64,000 nt of DNA, taken from the NCBI GenBank assembly GCA_934718085.1, contig CAKUZL010000008.1, positions 13,157-77,156 of the forward strand. Reading direction: 5' to 3'. This DNA comes from an uncultured Candidatus Melainabacteria bacterium. GTDB lineage: Bacteria > Cyanobacteriota > Vampirovibrionia > Gastranaerophilales > Gastranaerophilaceae. The position numbers were made by a program, and so were the translations under genes. Shown here one piece after another: positions 52,058 through 60,258 of the stretch (position 1 is the first letter of the stretch; each line of letters opens with the position of its first letter). The notes under the pieces were generated by a model. The model worked only from the letters and a program-made list of their open reading frames with translations. It did not search any database and was not told the origin of the DNA.

Positions 52058-53434
52058 TTATTCGTGGCGTCCGCCGAGAGCCATAAAAACAGCCTTGACA
52101 AGAATAAAAATTTCGAAAGCGAGAGTTCTGTGTTTCAGATAATACAAGTCATAGCGAAGTTTTTCGGAAACATCGTCCGACGTAACGCAGTGACCTTGTT
52201 TAATTTGAGCCCAACCCGTCCATCCGGTTCGAGACCACATTCTGGCGCTGTATCCGCCGACTTCTTTTGTATAAATATTGACCAACTCGTCCCATTCCGC
52301 GCGGGGACCGACGATTGACATTTCGCCTTTCAAAATGTTTATCATTTGAGGAATTTCGTCAAATCTTGCTTTCCGAACGAATTTGCAAAACGGAATAATT
52401 CTGTTGTCGTCGTCCAAACCGCTTGCTTTGCCGAGGTTTTCGGACGTGGGAACATAATCGTTCATGTACATTGTTCTCAATTTGTACGCTTTAAAGACCT
52501 TTCCGTCTTTGCCCACGCGGTTTTGCGTATAAACGGGGTTGCCTCCGTCGGTAAGTTTCACCCTTACCGCAATGTAAAGTAAAATCGGGAAAGTAACCGT
52601 CAATATTATTGTTGCGGCAATTATATCGTAAGCGCGTTTGCAAAAATCATAAACCGCCGACCGACGATTCGTAAAATCGAAGAACAACTCGTTCAGAGTA
52701 TATTTGTCGATGAAAAACTTTTCGGTCAAAGCCTCGTAAAAATCGGGCATACGGTAAATTTTGACCCGACGCGAAGTATTCGCGACCATTGTAGTCAAAA
52801 CTTTTTCCGAAATATTCTCCGGAGAAGCCACTATTACGATATTCACTTCGTTTTCGCGCATAATTTTTTCAAAATCATCAAACGGAAAAACCGGAAGCTG
52901 CTCCGAACCTTCGACCCAATCGTCCTCGTCCGGCACGGCACCCTTCACAAACCCCGTGATTTCGGTCTTCAAGGCTTTTTTCTCCAAAATTTCGTCGGCA
53001 ACGAATTTCGCCGCACGGTTTGTCCCGATTATAAGAATTTTTTTCGTTTTCTTGATATGAAGAAGATAAAATCTGTACCCCAACCGATAAAGCTTTTGAA
53101 ACGCGTACACCGACACGATATTCGCGACAATGAATTTTGCGTAAGGTATAGTGTCGTAAAAAATCAGTCCGAACAAAATCGGCAAAGCGTGCGCAAAAAG
53201 GACGCCTTCAAACAAAAGATAACAATTTTTGAAAGTATTTTTGAACTCGCGAATTTTATACTGACACTTCAAATAATTCGCAATAATCCCCGAAACCGTT
53301 ATAACTATTGCCGCAGAGAACATAAACGCCGCGGGAAGCTTGAACGCGCCGTACCAATAGCACGATGACAAAAACAGCGCGCAAAAATCAAACAAAAACA
53401 TCCAAAAACCCGCTCGTGATAGAACCTGTTGCAT
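52058..53434 (-). CDS. Polyprenyl-phosphate phosphoglycosyltransferase (WbaP/WcaJ-like)
   Basis: Initiates repeat-unit synthesis by moving a sugar-phosphate onto undecaprenyl phosphate. Four N-terminal transmembrane helices, a CoA-binding-like domain (KKILIIGTNRAAKFVADEI), a re-entrant helix (about 265-290) and the catalytic bac_transf domain: VYTQNRVGKDGKVFKAYKLRTM, ARFDEIPQMINILKGEMSIVGPR and RTGWTGWAQ. 458 residues is typical of the long form. GGGAG precedes the ATG. It heads the minus-strand glycan operon. Confidence 0.93.
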   Translation of the reverse strand: MQQVLSRAGFWMFLFDFCALFLSSCYWYGAFKLPAAFMFSAAIVITVSGIIANYLKCQYKIREFKNTFKNCYLLFEGVLFAHALPILFGLIFYDTIPYAKFIVANIVSVYAFQKLYRLGYRFYLLHIKKTKKILIIGTNRAAKFVADEILEKKALKTEITGFVKGAVPDEDDWVEGSEQLPVFPFDDFEKIMRENEVNIVIVASPENISEKVLTTMVANTSRRVKIYRMPDFYEALTEKFFIDKYTLNELFFDFTNRRSAVYDFCKRAYDIIAATIILTVTFPILLYIAVRVKLTDGGNPVYTQNRVGKDGKVFKAYKLRTMYMNDYVPTSENLGKASGLDDDNRIIPFCKFVRKARFDEIPQMINILKGEMSIVGPRAEWDELVNIYTKEVGGYSARMWSRTGWTGWAQIKQGHCVTSDDVSEKLRYDLYYLKHRTLAFEIFILVKAVFMALGGRHE

Positions 53435-53739
53435 CTGTTGCTCCCGATTAACGTACGTTTACAACGGCAAAAACCGTCGTAATATATTATATATTTTACA
53501 ACTTTTTAGAAAATATACGTTTGGATGATTTTCAAAAATCAAATTTTCGGCGGTCGTTGTTGAGAAAAACTTGAGCACAGCAGCTCGGGCACCGCCTGAC
53601 GGACTTTTCGGCAAGGACAAGATTTTTTCGATTTGAAACCTTTTTGTTTGACACAAGTCCACATCTTTCAGGTACCGAGGTTTCGCCCCGAGCAAATCGT
53701 GAAACTCGTCATTTCGTTGCGTTTGACGGGAAAAGCGGG
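53435..53739. other. Intergenic region upstream of the glycan operon
   Basis: A TATAAT at 53486-53491 (minus) with TTTTCT 16 bp upstream may be the operon promoter. A 78-codon minus-strand frame here has no ribosome site or recognisable sequence and is not called. Confidence 0.4.
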
Positions 53740-54762
53740 TTATCGGCGGGAGTCGGCAAGAAAATCGGTATAAATTTTTTCGATTAATTTTTTGTCGAAA
53801 ACAAATTTTTCGGACGGCGGAATGCGCTTCAAAATGTCGTTCACATCGTCGGAAACGTTGACCCCTTTTTCGGCGAGAAAGCCGGCATAATCGGGATGAC
53901 AGCCGTTAAACGCGGCAAGATACCAATGCATTTTGTGTTTCGGCAAAAAGTCTTCCATAATGGGGTTTATCACGTTTTTGCAAAGGTTTTTGAGAATTTC
54001 AACATCATAATTTTTTGCGAGCGATTTGTTGAAAAACTCCGCCAAAACCACGGTATCAAGGTTTCCCGCGCCTCTTCCGACACCCGAAAGCGACGTATCG
54101 ACAATTATTTTGCGATTTTTCGCCGCCCCCGTCAACGCGGTGACATTTATCGAAGAATAATTCAAATTATCGTGCAAATGAAAGCATACCGCTGTGTTCG
54201 GAGAGATTTTCGCGTCAAATTCATTGTAAATTCGAAGGATATCGTCGTCTTTGAGCGCACCTTGAGAGTCCACGACGGAAAACGCAAACGGCGCGATTTC
54301 ATTGATTTTCGAGGCAAGTTCGGCAAGCTCGGAGGAGGAATACTCGTTTACGAACGTCGGATTGACAAACAGCGAAAAACCTTTGTTTTTAACGGTTTTA
54401 CAAAATTCAAGCCCTTTTTTCGCGTCTTTTTTTTTGAAAATCACCCGAATCCCGCCGACAGGAGCGTTTTGAACATCACAAACAGAATCCGCGTCAAATT
54501 TGTTGACGTCAATCATCGTCAAGAGCCTTGATTTTTCGGCATTTTCGGGCAACACTCTATTAATGTCGGGAAAAGAGCCGAAAAGCGTCTTGTCAAAATC
54601 CGACGAAAAAGCCCTCATAAAGCCGACTTCTACGAAATCGCAATCCGCGCGAAGCAAATCCGAAACCACCCCGCGCGCGACCGCCGCGCCGAAATTCCAG
54701 TCATTTTGGTACCCTCCGTCGCGCAACGTGCAATCGCAAATTTTTACGTCCGATCCGTCCAC
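53740..54762 (-). CDS. HMGL-like (DRE-TIM) aldolase
   Basis: VKICDCTLRDGGYQNDWNF is the DRE-TIM metallolyase signature; FVEVGF, SVVDSQGAL and FHLHDNLNYSSINVTA (HxH metal site) complete the TIM barrel. The relatives are 4-hydroxy-2-oxovalerate aldolases and homocitrate/HMG enzymes; the group with this exact start often sits in polysaccharide loci, where it may make an unusual keto sugar or acyl precursor. Start: GTG at 54762, 6 bases after a perfect TATAAT and without a ribosome site; a TTG at 54780 precedes the -10 and is rejected. 340 residues. Confidence 0.83.
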   Translation of the reverse strand: MDGSDVKICDCTLRDGGYQNDWNFGAAVARGVVSDLLRADCDFVEVGFMRAFSSDFDKTLFGSFPDINRVLPENAEKSRLLTMIDVNKFDADSVCDVQNAPVGGIRVIFKKKDAKKGLEFCKTVKNKGFSLFVNPTFVNEYSSSELAELASKINEIAPFAFSVVDSQGALKDDDILRIYNEFDAKISPNTAVCFHLHDNLNYSSINVTALTGAAKNRKIIVDTSLSGVGRGAGNLDTVVLAEFFNKSLAKNYDVEILKNLCKNVINPIMEDFLPKHKMHWYLAAFNGCHPDYAGFLAEKGVNVSDDVNDILKRIPPSEKFVFDKKLIEKIYTDFLADSRR

Positions 54763-54768
54763 ACAAAC

Positions 54769-54774
54769 ATTATA
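54769..54774 (-). promoter_or_regulatory. -10 hexamer of the aldolase gene, leaderless layout
   Basis: TATAAT on the minus strand, exactly 6 bases before the GTG; TTGTTA lies 19 bp upstream as a possible -35. Confidence 0.5.
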
Positions 54775-54803
54775 CCGCAAACTCCCGGAAATTTAACAAT
54801 TCA

Positions 54804-56297
54804 TCACACCGACGCCAAAATCTTTTGAATTGCATCGTCAGGCAAGTACATTTGCGATATCTGAGGAGCCCAATCGGGATACTTTCCTGTTTTTGCAAGC
54901 TCTTGCATTCCTTTTTCTATTTCGGCATTTTTTACGTTATCGGCTGTTCTAAAGCCCATTTTCCAATAAAAAGGAATAGGTGTACCACGTTTCTTGTTTA
55001 TGGTCGCCGCATCGAGAGCCACCCGACCTTCGAAACCGGCTTTTTTACTGTCCACTACAGCCTGTTTTATCAATTCCGACCCCAAACCTTTACCTGAACT
55101 CCAGGTTTCAAGACGATGCAATAATAAAAAATTACCGGTATATCCATCAGGAACGGGGTGAAAACAATCCCGAAAATCTCTACCGACTTTAGCTTCATAA
55201 ACACCGGAACCGCCTTGATCCAATCCAATACGCCTTATATACATAGCGCCGTCCGTATACACTTCACCTGTAAGTTTTCCGGACAAAGGGTTATTGTTTT
55301 TATACTTTATAACTATATTTCGTTCTTCCGGAATAAATTTGCATTGTTGCCCCGAAGCATTTTTAAACAGCATTATGTTTTGAGAAGCCGAAAGTTTTAC
55401 AATACGTTTTTCAAGTACATTTTTTATATCCGTTAAATGCTGCGGTAATTCGGGAACCATCAAATCCGTTCGCGAAGAAAGTTGATTAATTTTTTCGGAT
55501 ATATCCGCCAACAAATCATTTGCGGCTTTAAGATCCGTTATATTTTCAATCGACGAACTGTCAAAATACGTACGCCATATATTAACGGCTTCGGATTCCA
55601 AATCCGCCGCATTAATCGTAACGGGTTTTACATTCGGATTTTTAAGTGTTTTTTCGGCTTCGGCAATGAAATTTGTGTAGTCTTTAATACGTTTTTCACA
55701 ACTTTGAATATCTTCGTTTTGTAACAAAGGCTTATATTTTGCCAAAGCGTCTTCATGACGTTTCAACGCAGCCTTTGCATCATTAAGAAGACCAGTCAAA
55801 TATTCTTGATCAAAACATTTCAAATCGTTTTTCGGGACATTTAACAATACCCCCAAAGCTTCTTCGTATTCTATCGTAATCAAATTTTGTCGTTCATTTT
55901 TTACATTATGAAGCGCAGATTTCAACAAATTAACTTCACTGTTATCATCGGGTAAACCGCCTTTTTTTGCAGTTTCGAGGGCTTTTGTCATTTGTTTTTC
56001 AAGTTCCTCCAGCTCGGTTATACTCATATCCATATAATCTCTAGCCTTGCCGAGAAGCTCTTTCAGCGGTTTTTCGAGATTAGAATTTTTGTAGGCTTTG
56101 TGCCCGTAAATTACCCCGAGGGTTGCCAACGCAAGCCCCGCGGTTACCAACACCGCTTTTGCAGTTGTCGACATGCCCTCTTTTTCTTCCGGTTCGGGCG
56201 CACCCTTAAACGACGATTTCGCCGCCGGGTTTTGAACGGGTTTCTTTTGCACCGTGTTTACGGGATAATAACTGTTTTGATTAAATGATACGGACAC
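54804..56297 (-). CDS. MSVSFNQ-family protein with C-terminal GNAT domain
   Basis: Opens MSVSFNQNSYYPV ... KPVQNPAAKSSFKG like the 7729 gene, then a hydrophobic helix (about residues 46-66, AKAVLVTAGLALATLGVIYG). Residues 80-300 are helical and coiled-coil. The C-terminal 160 residues contain a GNAT-like core: HRLETWSSGKGLGSELIKQA (acetyl-CoA loop, G-x-G-x-G-like) and GTPIPFYWKMGFRTA. It may acetylate an unknown target. GTG start at 56297 with AAGGAG upstream. Sequence is AT-richer than neighbours. Regulation appears shared with the 7729 gene through the TGTAAA tandem. Confidence 0.68.
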   Translation of the reverse strand: MSVSFNQNSYYPVNTVQKKPVQNPAAKSSFKGAPEPEEKEGMSTTAKAVLVTAGLALATLGVIYGHKAYKNSNLEKPLKELLGKARDYMDMSITELEELEKQMTKALETAKKGGLPDDNSEVNLLKSALHNVKNERQNLITIEYEEALGVLLNVPKNDLKCFDQEYLTGLLNDAKAALKRHEDALAKYKPLLQNEDIQSCEKRIKDYTNFIAEAEKTLKNPNVKPVTINAADLESEAVNIWRTYFDSSSIENITDLKAANDLLADISEKINQLSSRTDLMVPELPQHLTDIKNVLEKRIVKLSASQNIMLFKNASGQQCKFIPEERNIVIKYKNNNPLSGKLTGEVYTDGAMYIRRIGLDQGGSGVYEAKVGRDFRDCFHPVPDGYTGNFLLLHRLETWSSGKGLGSELIKQAVVDSKKAGFEGRVALDAATINKKRGTPIPFYWKMGFRTADNVKNAEIEKGMQELAKTGKYPDWAPQISQMYLPDDAIQKILASV

Positions 56298-56390
56298 TCC
56301 ATGCTCCTTGCTTTACATATATATAAAAACAAACAGCAAACAAAAATTGCCCCTGTCATGTCTCATCTTGGCTCATCCTGCTCTAAAGGC

Positions 56391-56441
56391 ATTAGAGCAA
56401 GGGGTTCGACGACATTTAATCCAACTTTACAAAACTTTACA
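56391..56441 (-). promoter_or_regulatory. Promoter with tandem TGTAAA operator, GNAT MSVSFNQ gene
   Basis: Minus strand: TGTAAA at 56436-56441 and 56426-56431, 29 bp, then TCTAAT at 56391-56396 preceded by TGC. The operator is 129 bases from the start codon, as at the 7729 gene. Confidence 0.6.
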
Positions 56442-56551
56442 TCTATGGTTTTTGTGAAGTTTTTGCAACATTTTACGACTTCACCCCCCCGCTCCGCCGA
56501 TTTGAAACAGCCGCAAAGGAAAGGTAATTTTGCACACGTCATGCTGTTATG

Positions 56552-56584
56552 AACGGAATGTCGGGGTGACCCCAACATTCCGTT
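56552..56584. repeat. Near-perfect 33-base palindrome
   Basis: AACGGAATGTCGGGGT-G-ACCCCAACATTCCGTT: 16-bp stem with one mismatch. Its core GGGGTGACCCC echoes the hairpin at 9017. Confidence 0.9.
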
Positions 56585-56610
56585 AAAACAAAATATTTCT
56601 TTCTCTGCTT

Positions 56611-56708
56611 ATTTTGAGAGGCGGACGTGAGAAAAATCTTCTTGTTCATTTTTTCTTTTTGTTCGGAGGCAAAAAGAAAAAACGAACCAAAAAAGAAAAA
56701 CTCCCGTT
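56611..56708. repeat. Dispersed intergenic repeat, copy B
   Basis: GAGAGGCGGACGTGA block followed by the 69 bases identical to 8561-8629. Confidence 0.9.
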
Positions 56709-56783
56709 GATACATACGCATTCGGGTCAATTCTCTCAGGTTTTGCGTAATTCAATTGTTTTGGTGTTGCAGCGTACGCTTTC

Positions 56784-56817
56784 CCCGGACCTTCTCTCTC
56801 GAGAGAGAAGGTCCGGG
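56784..56817. repeat. Perfect 34-base palindrome
   Basis: CCCGGACCTTCTCTCTC followed at once by its exact reverse complement (17 bp, no loop). No gene ends nearby, so a plain terminator role is not obvious. Confidence 0.95.
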
Positions 56818-56854
56818 TCGCAAGGTTTTGCAATATTTGTTTTTTATTTGAAAA

Positions 56855-56885
56855 CATTGTAGGTTAGGGTTTCTACCCCAACGAA
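56855..56885. repeat. GTAGGTT hairpin repeat, degenerate copy
   Basis: CATTGTAGGTTAGGGTTTCT then ACCCCAACGAA; one stem mismatch relative to 8371 and 8768. No gene is supported between here and lepA. Confidence 0.8.
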
Positions 56886-57101
56886 TTTTGAAACTCGGCA
56901 TGGTACGAACAAATTGGGACATACAAAATAATGCGAAAATTTGCCAATCCGAAAAAGATTCAAATTAAAAAAACCATGCCCGACGAACATTTAAAAATTT
57001 CGTTTTTCCGAAAATCGGGCGGCATGGAAGAGTTTGTAAAGGAACGTAACAATTTATTTCAATAGCCCTTTTAGAGTGTTTTCGGAAAACTTTTTCGGAG
57101 T

Positions 57102-57107
57102 TATACT
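57102..57107 (+). promoter_or_regulatory. -10 hexamer of lepA
   Basis: TATACT, 9 bases before the ATG; a second TATAAT overlaps the start codon. No ribosome site, so a leader of only about 3 bases. Confidence 0.4.
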
Positions 57108-57116
57108 GATATTATA

Positions 57117-58919
57117 ATGAAATTTATAGAAAATGTACGAAATTTTTGCATAATAGCGCACATCGACCACGGCAAATCGACTCTTGCCGATCGTTTGCTT
57201 GAAAAAACGGGCACCATTGCGCAGCGCGACATGCAAAATCAGCTTCTCGACACGATGGATATCGAGCGCGAACGAGGCATAACAATCAAGCTCAATGCCG
57301 CTCGGATGAACTACAAAGCCGCGGACGGCAAAGATTATATCTTAAATCTTATCGATACCCCCGGGCACGTCGATTTTTCGTACGAAGTCTCCCGATCGCT
57401 TGCGGCGTGCGAAGGCGCGCTTTTAATTGTCGACGCGACTCAGGGCGTCGAGGCGCAAACCCTTGCAAACGTTTACCTTGCGCTTGAGCAGGACTTGGAA
57501 ATCATTCCCGTTATCAACAAAATTGACCTTCCCTCGGCTGACGTTGACCGTGTAAAACAAGAAATAGAAGACGTATTGGGAATCGACGCGTCAACCGCCA
57601 TTCCCGTCAGCGCAAAAACAGGCGTCGGAATCGAAGACGTTCTCGAAGCCGTCGTAAAATACATTCCCGCCCCTAAAGACACGTCGGACAAACCCTTGCG
57701 CGCATTGGTTTTCGACAGCGCGTACGACCAATATCTCGGAACGGTTTGCCTTTTCAAAGTCGTTGACGGAAGTATCAAAAACGGCGACAAAATAAGGTTC
57801 ATGGCGAACAACAAAGAATTTGAAACCGTCGAAATCGGCTATCTGAAACCCGACAGAGTTCCCGTAAACGAGCTGAAAACGGGCGATGTAGGTTATCTCG
57901 CGGCATCAATCAAAGAAACCACCCGTTTTGTCGGCGACACGGTCACAAACGTTGACGCCCCCGCGAAAGAGCCCCTCGAAGGCTACGAAGAAGCTTTGCC
58001 TATGGTATTTTCGGGGCTTTACCCCGTCGAAAACGACCAATACGCCGATTTAAAGGAAGCTCTCGAGAAACTGAAACTTAACGACAGCTCGATTACCTTC
58101 GAGCCCGAAAGCTCGTCGGCATTGGGGTTCGGCTTCCGTTGCGGATTTTTGGGAATGCTTCACATGGAAATCGTTCAGGAGCGTTTGGAGCGCGAATACA
58201 ACCTTTCGCTCGTAACGACCGCCCCCAGCGTAATTTACAAAGTTCACAAAACAAACGGAGAAATCGAAGAAATCGACAACCCCGCAAACCTTCCCGCGCC
58301 TCAGTATCGGGAATACATCGAAGAACCCTATGTTAATTTAAACATAATTACCCCGAACGACTATGTCGGCGCGCTTATGGATCTTTGTCAATCAAAACGC
58401 GGCGTTTTCGTGAATATGTCGTACATCGACAAAATCAGAGTGAACCTCGAATACGACATGCCGCTCAGTGAAGTAATTACGGACTTTTACGACCGATTGA
58501 AATCTTGTTCGAAAGGCTACGCAAGTTTGGACTACAAATTCAAAGACTACAGACGCTCGAACCTTGTCAAACTCGACATTTTACTTGCGGGCGAACCCGT
58601 AGACGCCCTGAGTGTAATAGTTCACGACGACAACGCGTTTTACGTCGGACAAAAACTTGCGGCAAAACTCAAGGACATTATCCCGAGACAAATGTTCGAA
58701 GTCCCGATTCAGGCGGCAGTCGGCGGAAGAATTATCGCGCGGACGAACATCAAAGCAATGCGCAAAAACGTTCTCGACAAATGTTACGGCGGCGACATCA
58801 CCCGCAAACGCAAACTTCTCGAAAAGCAAAAGAAAGGTAAGAAGCGGATGAAATCCGTCGGACGCGTCGACGTTCCGCAAGAGGCGTTCATGGCTGTTTT
58901 GAGCCTTGACGAAGACTAA
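57117..58919 (+). CDS. lepA: Elongation factor 4 (LepA)
   Basis: Ribosome-associated GTPase thought to back-translocate or remodel stalled ribosomes. AHIDHGKST (G1), ERGITI switch I, DTPGH (G3), NKIDLP (G4), SAKTG (G5), then EF-G-like domains and the LepA-specific C-terminal domain with AAVGGRIIARTNIKAMRKNVLDKCYGGDITRKRKLLEKQKKGKKRMK. 600 residues is standard. Followed by glgC after 44 bases, probably one transcript. Confidence 0.97.
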   Translation: MKFIENVRNFCIIAHIDHGKSTLADRLLEKTGTIAQRDMQNQLLDTMDIERERGITIKLNAARMNYKAADGKDYILNLIDTPGHVDFSYEVSRSLAACEGALLIVDATQGVEAQTLANVYLALEQDLEIIPVINKIDLPSADVDRVKQEIEDVLGIDASTAIPVSAKTGVGIEDVLEAVVKYIPAPKDTSDKPLRALVFDSAYDQYLGTVCLFKVVDGSIKNGDKIRFMANNKEFETVEIGYLKPDRVPVNELKTGDVGYLAASIKETTRFVGDTVTNVDAPAKEPLEGYEEALPMVFSGLYPVENDQYADLKEALEKLKLNDSSITFEPESSSALGFGFRCGFLGMLHMEIVQERLEREYNLSLVTTAPSVIYKVHKTNGEIEEIDNPANLPAPQYREYIEEPYVNLNIITPNDYVGALMDLCQSKRGVFVNMSYIDKIRVNLEYDMPLSEVITDFYDRLKSCSKGYASLDYKFKDYRRSNLVKLDILLAGEPVDALSVIVHDDNAFYVGQKLAAKLKDIIPRQMFEVPIQAAVGGRIIARTNIKAMRKNVLDKCYGGDITRKRKLLEKQKKGKKRMKSVGRVDVPQEAFMAVLSLDED

Positions 58920-58963
58920 AAACCAATCAGACAGAGTGTAATAAAAAACGAAAGGTGTGTTTT

Positions 58964-60199
58964 ATGTTAACGGACAGATGTTTAACAATGATTTTGGCGG
59001 GCGGAGAAGGCAAACGGCTTTACCCGCTGACTCGCGACCGTGCGAAACCGGCGGTACCGTTCGGCGGAAGATACCGAATTATCGACTTTGTAATCAACAA
59101 CTTCGTCAATTCGGGATTTTACAAGCTCAAAGTCCTGACGCAATACAAGTCGGACTCACTGAACCACCACATCACCCGCGGATGGCCGTTATCACCCATT
59201 ATCGGGCAATACGTCGACCTCGTTCCCGCGCAAATGCGCACCGACGGACACTGGTACCGAGGTACTGCCGATGCGGTTTTCCAAAACCTTTCTCACATTT
59301 ATGACGAAAATCCCGACTACGTCTGCGTTTTCGGCGGCGACCATATCTACAAAATGGATATAAGCAAAATGCTCGACTACCACAAGAAAAAGCAGGCACA
59401 GCTTACGATTGCGGCAATTCCCGTTCCGATATCGGAAGCGTCGGAATTCGGCGTTATCGAAGTCGACGAAAATTGGCGTTGCACGGGCTTCATAGAAAAG
59501 CCTCAAACCGCGCCGAAATGCATTCCCGGGCGTCCCGATATGTGTCTCGTTTCGATGGGTAACTACATTTTCTCGGCACAAACGCTCGTCGACGAACTTA
59601 AATCCGACGCACGCCGCGAAGATTCAAACCACGATTTCGGCAAAAACATCATCCCCGCAATGCTCGAAAAAGGCGAAAATATTTACATTTACGACTTCAC
59701 GCAAAACGAATTTTCGGGAATGTCACCCTCCGAAAAGGGCTATTGGAAAGACGTCGGAAGCATTGACGCCTACTGGCAGGCAAATATGGATTTGCTCGAC
59801 TACGACCCCGAATTGAACCTGTATTCTTCGGAATGGCCGATAAGAACGTTCAATTACAACTACCCGCCGGCAAAATTCATCTGGGAAGAAGGCGACAGAA
59901 TCGGGATGGCAACAAACTCGATGGTTTCGGAAGGCTGTATCATCTCGGGCGGAAGCATTTCGAGGTGCGTATTGTCTCCGGAAGTCAAAATCAATTCGTT
60001 CGCAAACGTGACGGGCTCGATTTTGATGGAAAACGTGAACGTCGGTCGTCACTGCGAAATCAGAAAAGCAATTATCGACAAAAACGTCAACATCCCGGCA
60101 AATATGAGAATAGGCTTCAATAAAGAAGAAGACATTGCAAAGGGATTTTTGGTCTCGGAAGGCGGCGTCACGGTCGTTCCGAAAGGCGCAATTTTGTAA
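58964..60199 (+). CDS. glgC: Glucose-1-phosphate adenylyltransferase
   Basis: Makes ADP-glucose for glycogen from glucose-1-P and ATP. MILAGGEGKRLYPLTRDRAKPAVPFGGRYRIIDF is the nucleotide-binding and activator signature; GTADAVFQNL, FGGDHIYKMD and FIEKPQ follow, and a C-terminal left-handed beta-helix (about 290-411). 411 residues. Start ATG 58964 with AAGGTG; the frame extends three codons upstream. With the GT35 gene at 1573 and the hexomutase at 41137, a glycogen cycle is suggested; no glycogen synthase or branching enzyme is in this window. Confidence 0.96.
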   Translation: MLTDRCLTMILAGGEGKRLYPLTRDRAKPAVPFGGRYRIIDFVINNFVNSGFYKLKVLTQYKSDSLNHHITRGWPLSPIIGQYVDLVPAQMRTDGHWYRGTADAVFQNLSHIYDENPDYVCVFGGDHIYKMDISKMLDYHKKKQAQLTIAAIPVPISEASEFGVIEVDENWRCTGFIEKPQTAPKCIPGRPDMCLVSMGNYIFSAQTLVDELKSDARREDSNHDFGKNIIPAMLEKGENIYIYDFTQNEFSGMSPSEKGYWKDVGSIDAYWQANMDLLDYDPELNLYSSEWPIRTFNYNYPPAKFIWEEGDRIGMATNSMVSEGCIISGGSISRCVLSPEVKINSFANVTGSILMENVNVGRHCEIRKAIIDKNVNIPANMRIGFNKEEDIAKGFLVSEGGVTVVPKGAIL

Positions 60200-60225
60200 A
60201 TCGCGACAAAATTATTATAAACAAG

Positions 60226-60256
60226 AGGAAGAACCGTTCATTCGGCTCTTCCTTTT
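60226..60256 (+). terminator. Intrinsic terminator after glgC
   Basis: AGGAAGAACCG-TTCATT-CGGCTCTTCCT, 11-bp stem with one mismatch, then TTTT. Sits between convergent stops and may serve both strands. Confidence 0.7.
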
Positions 60257-60258
60257 AA

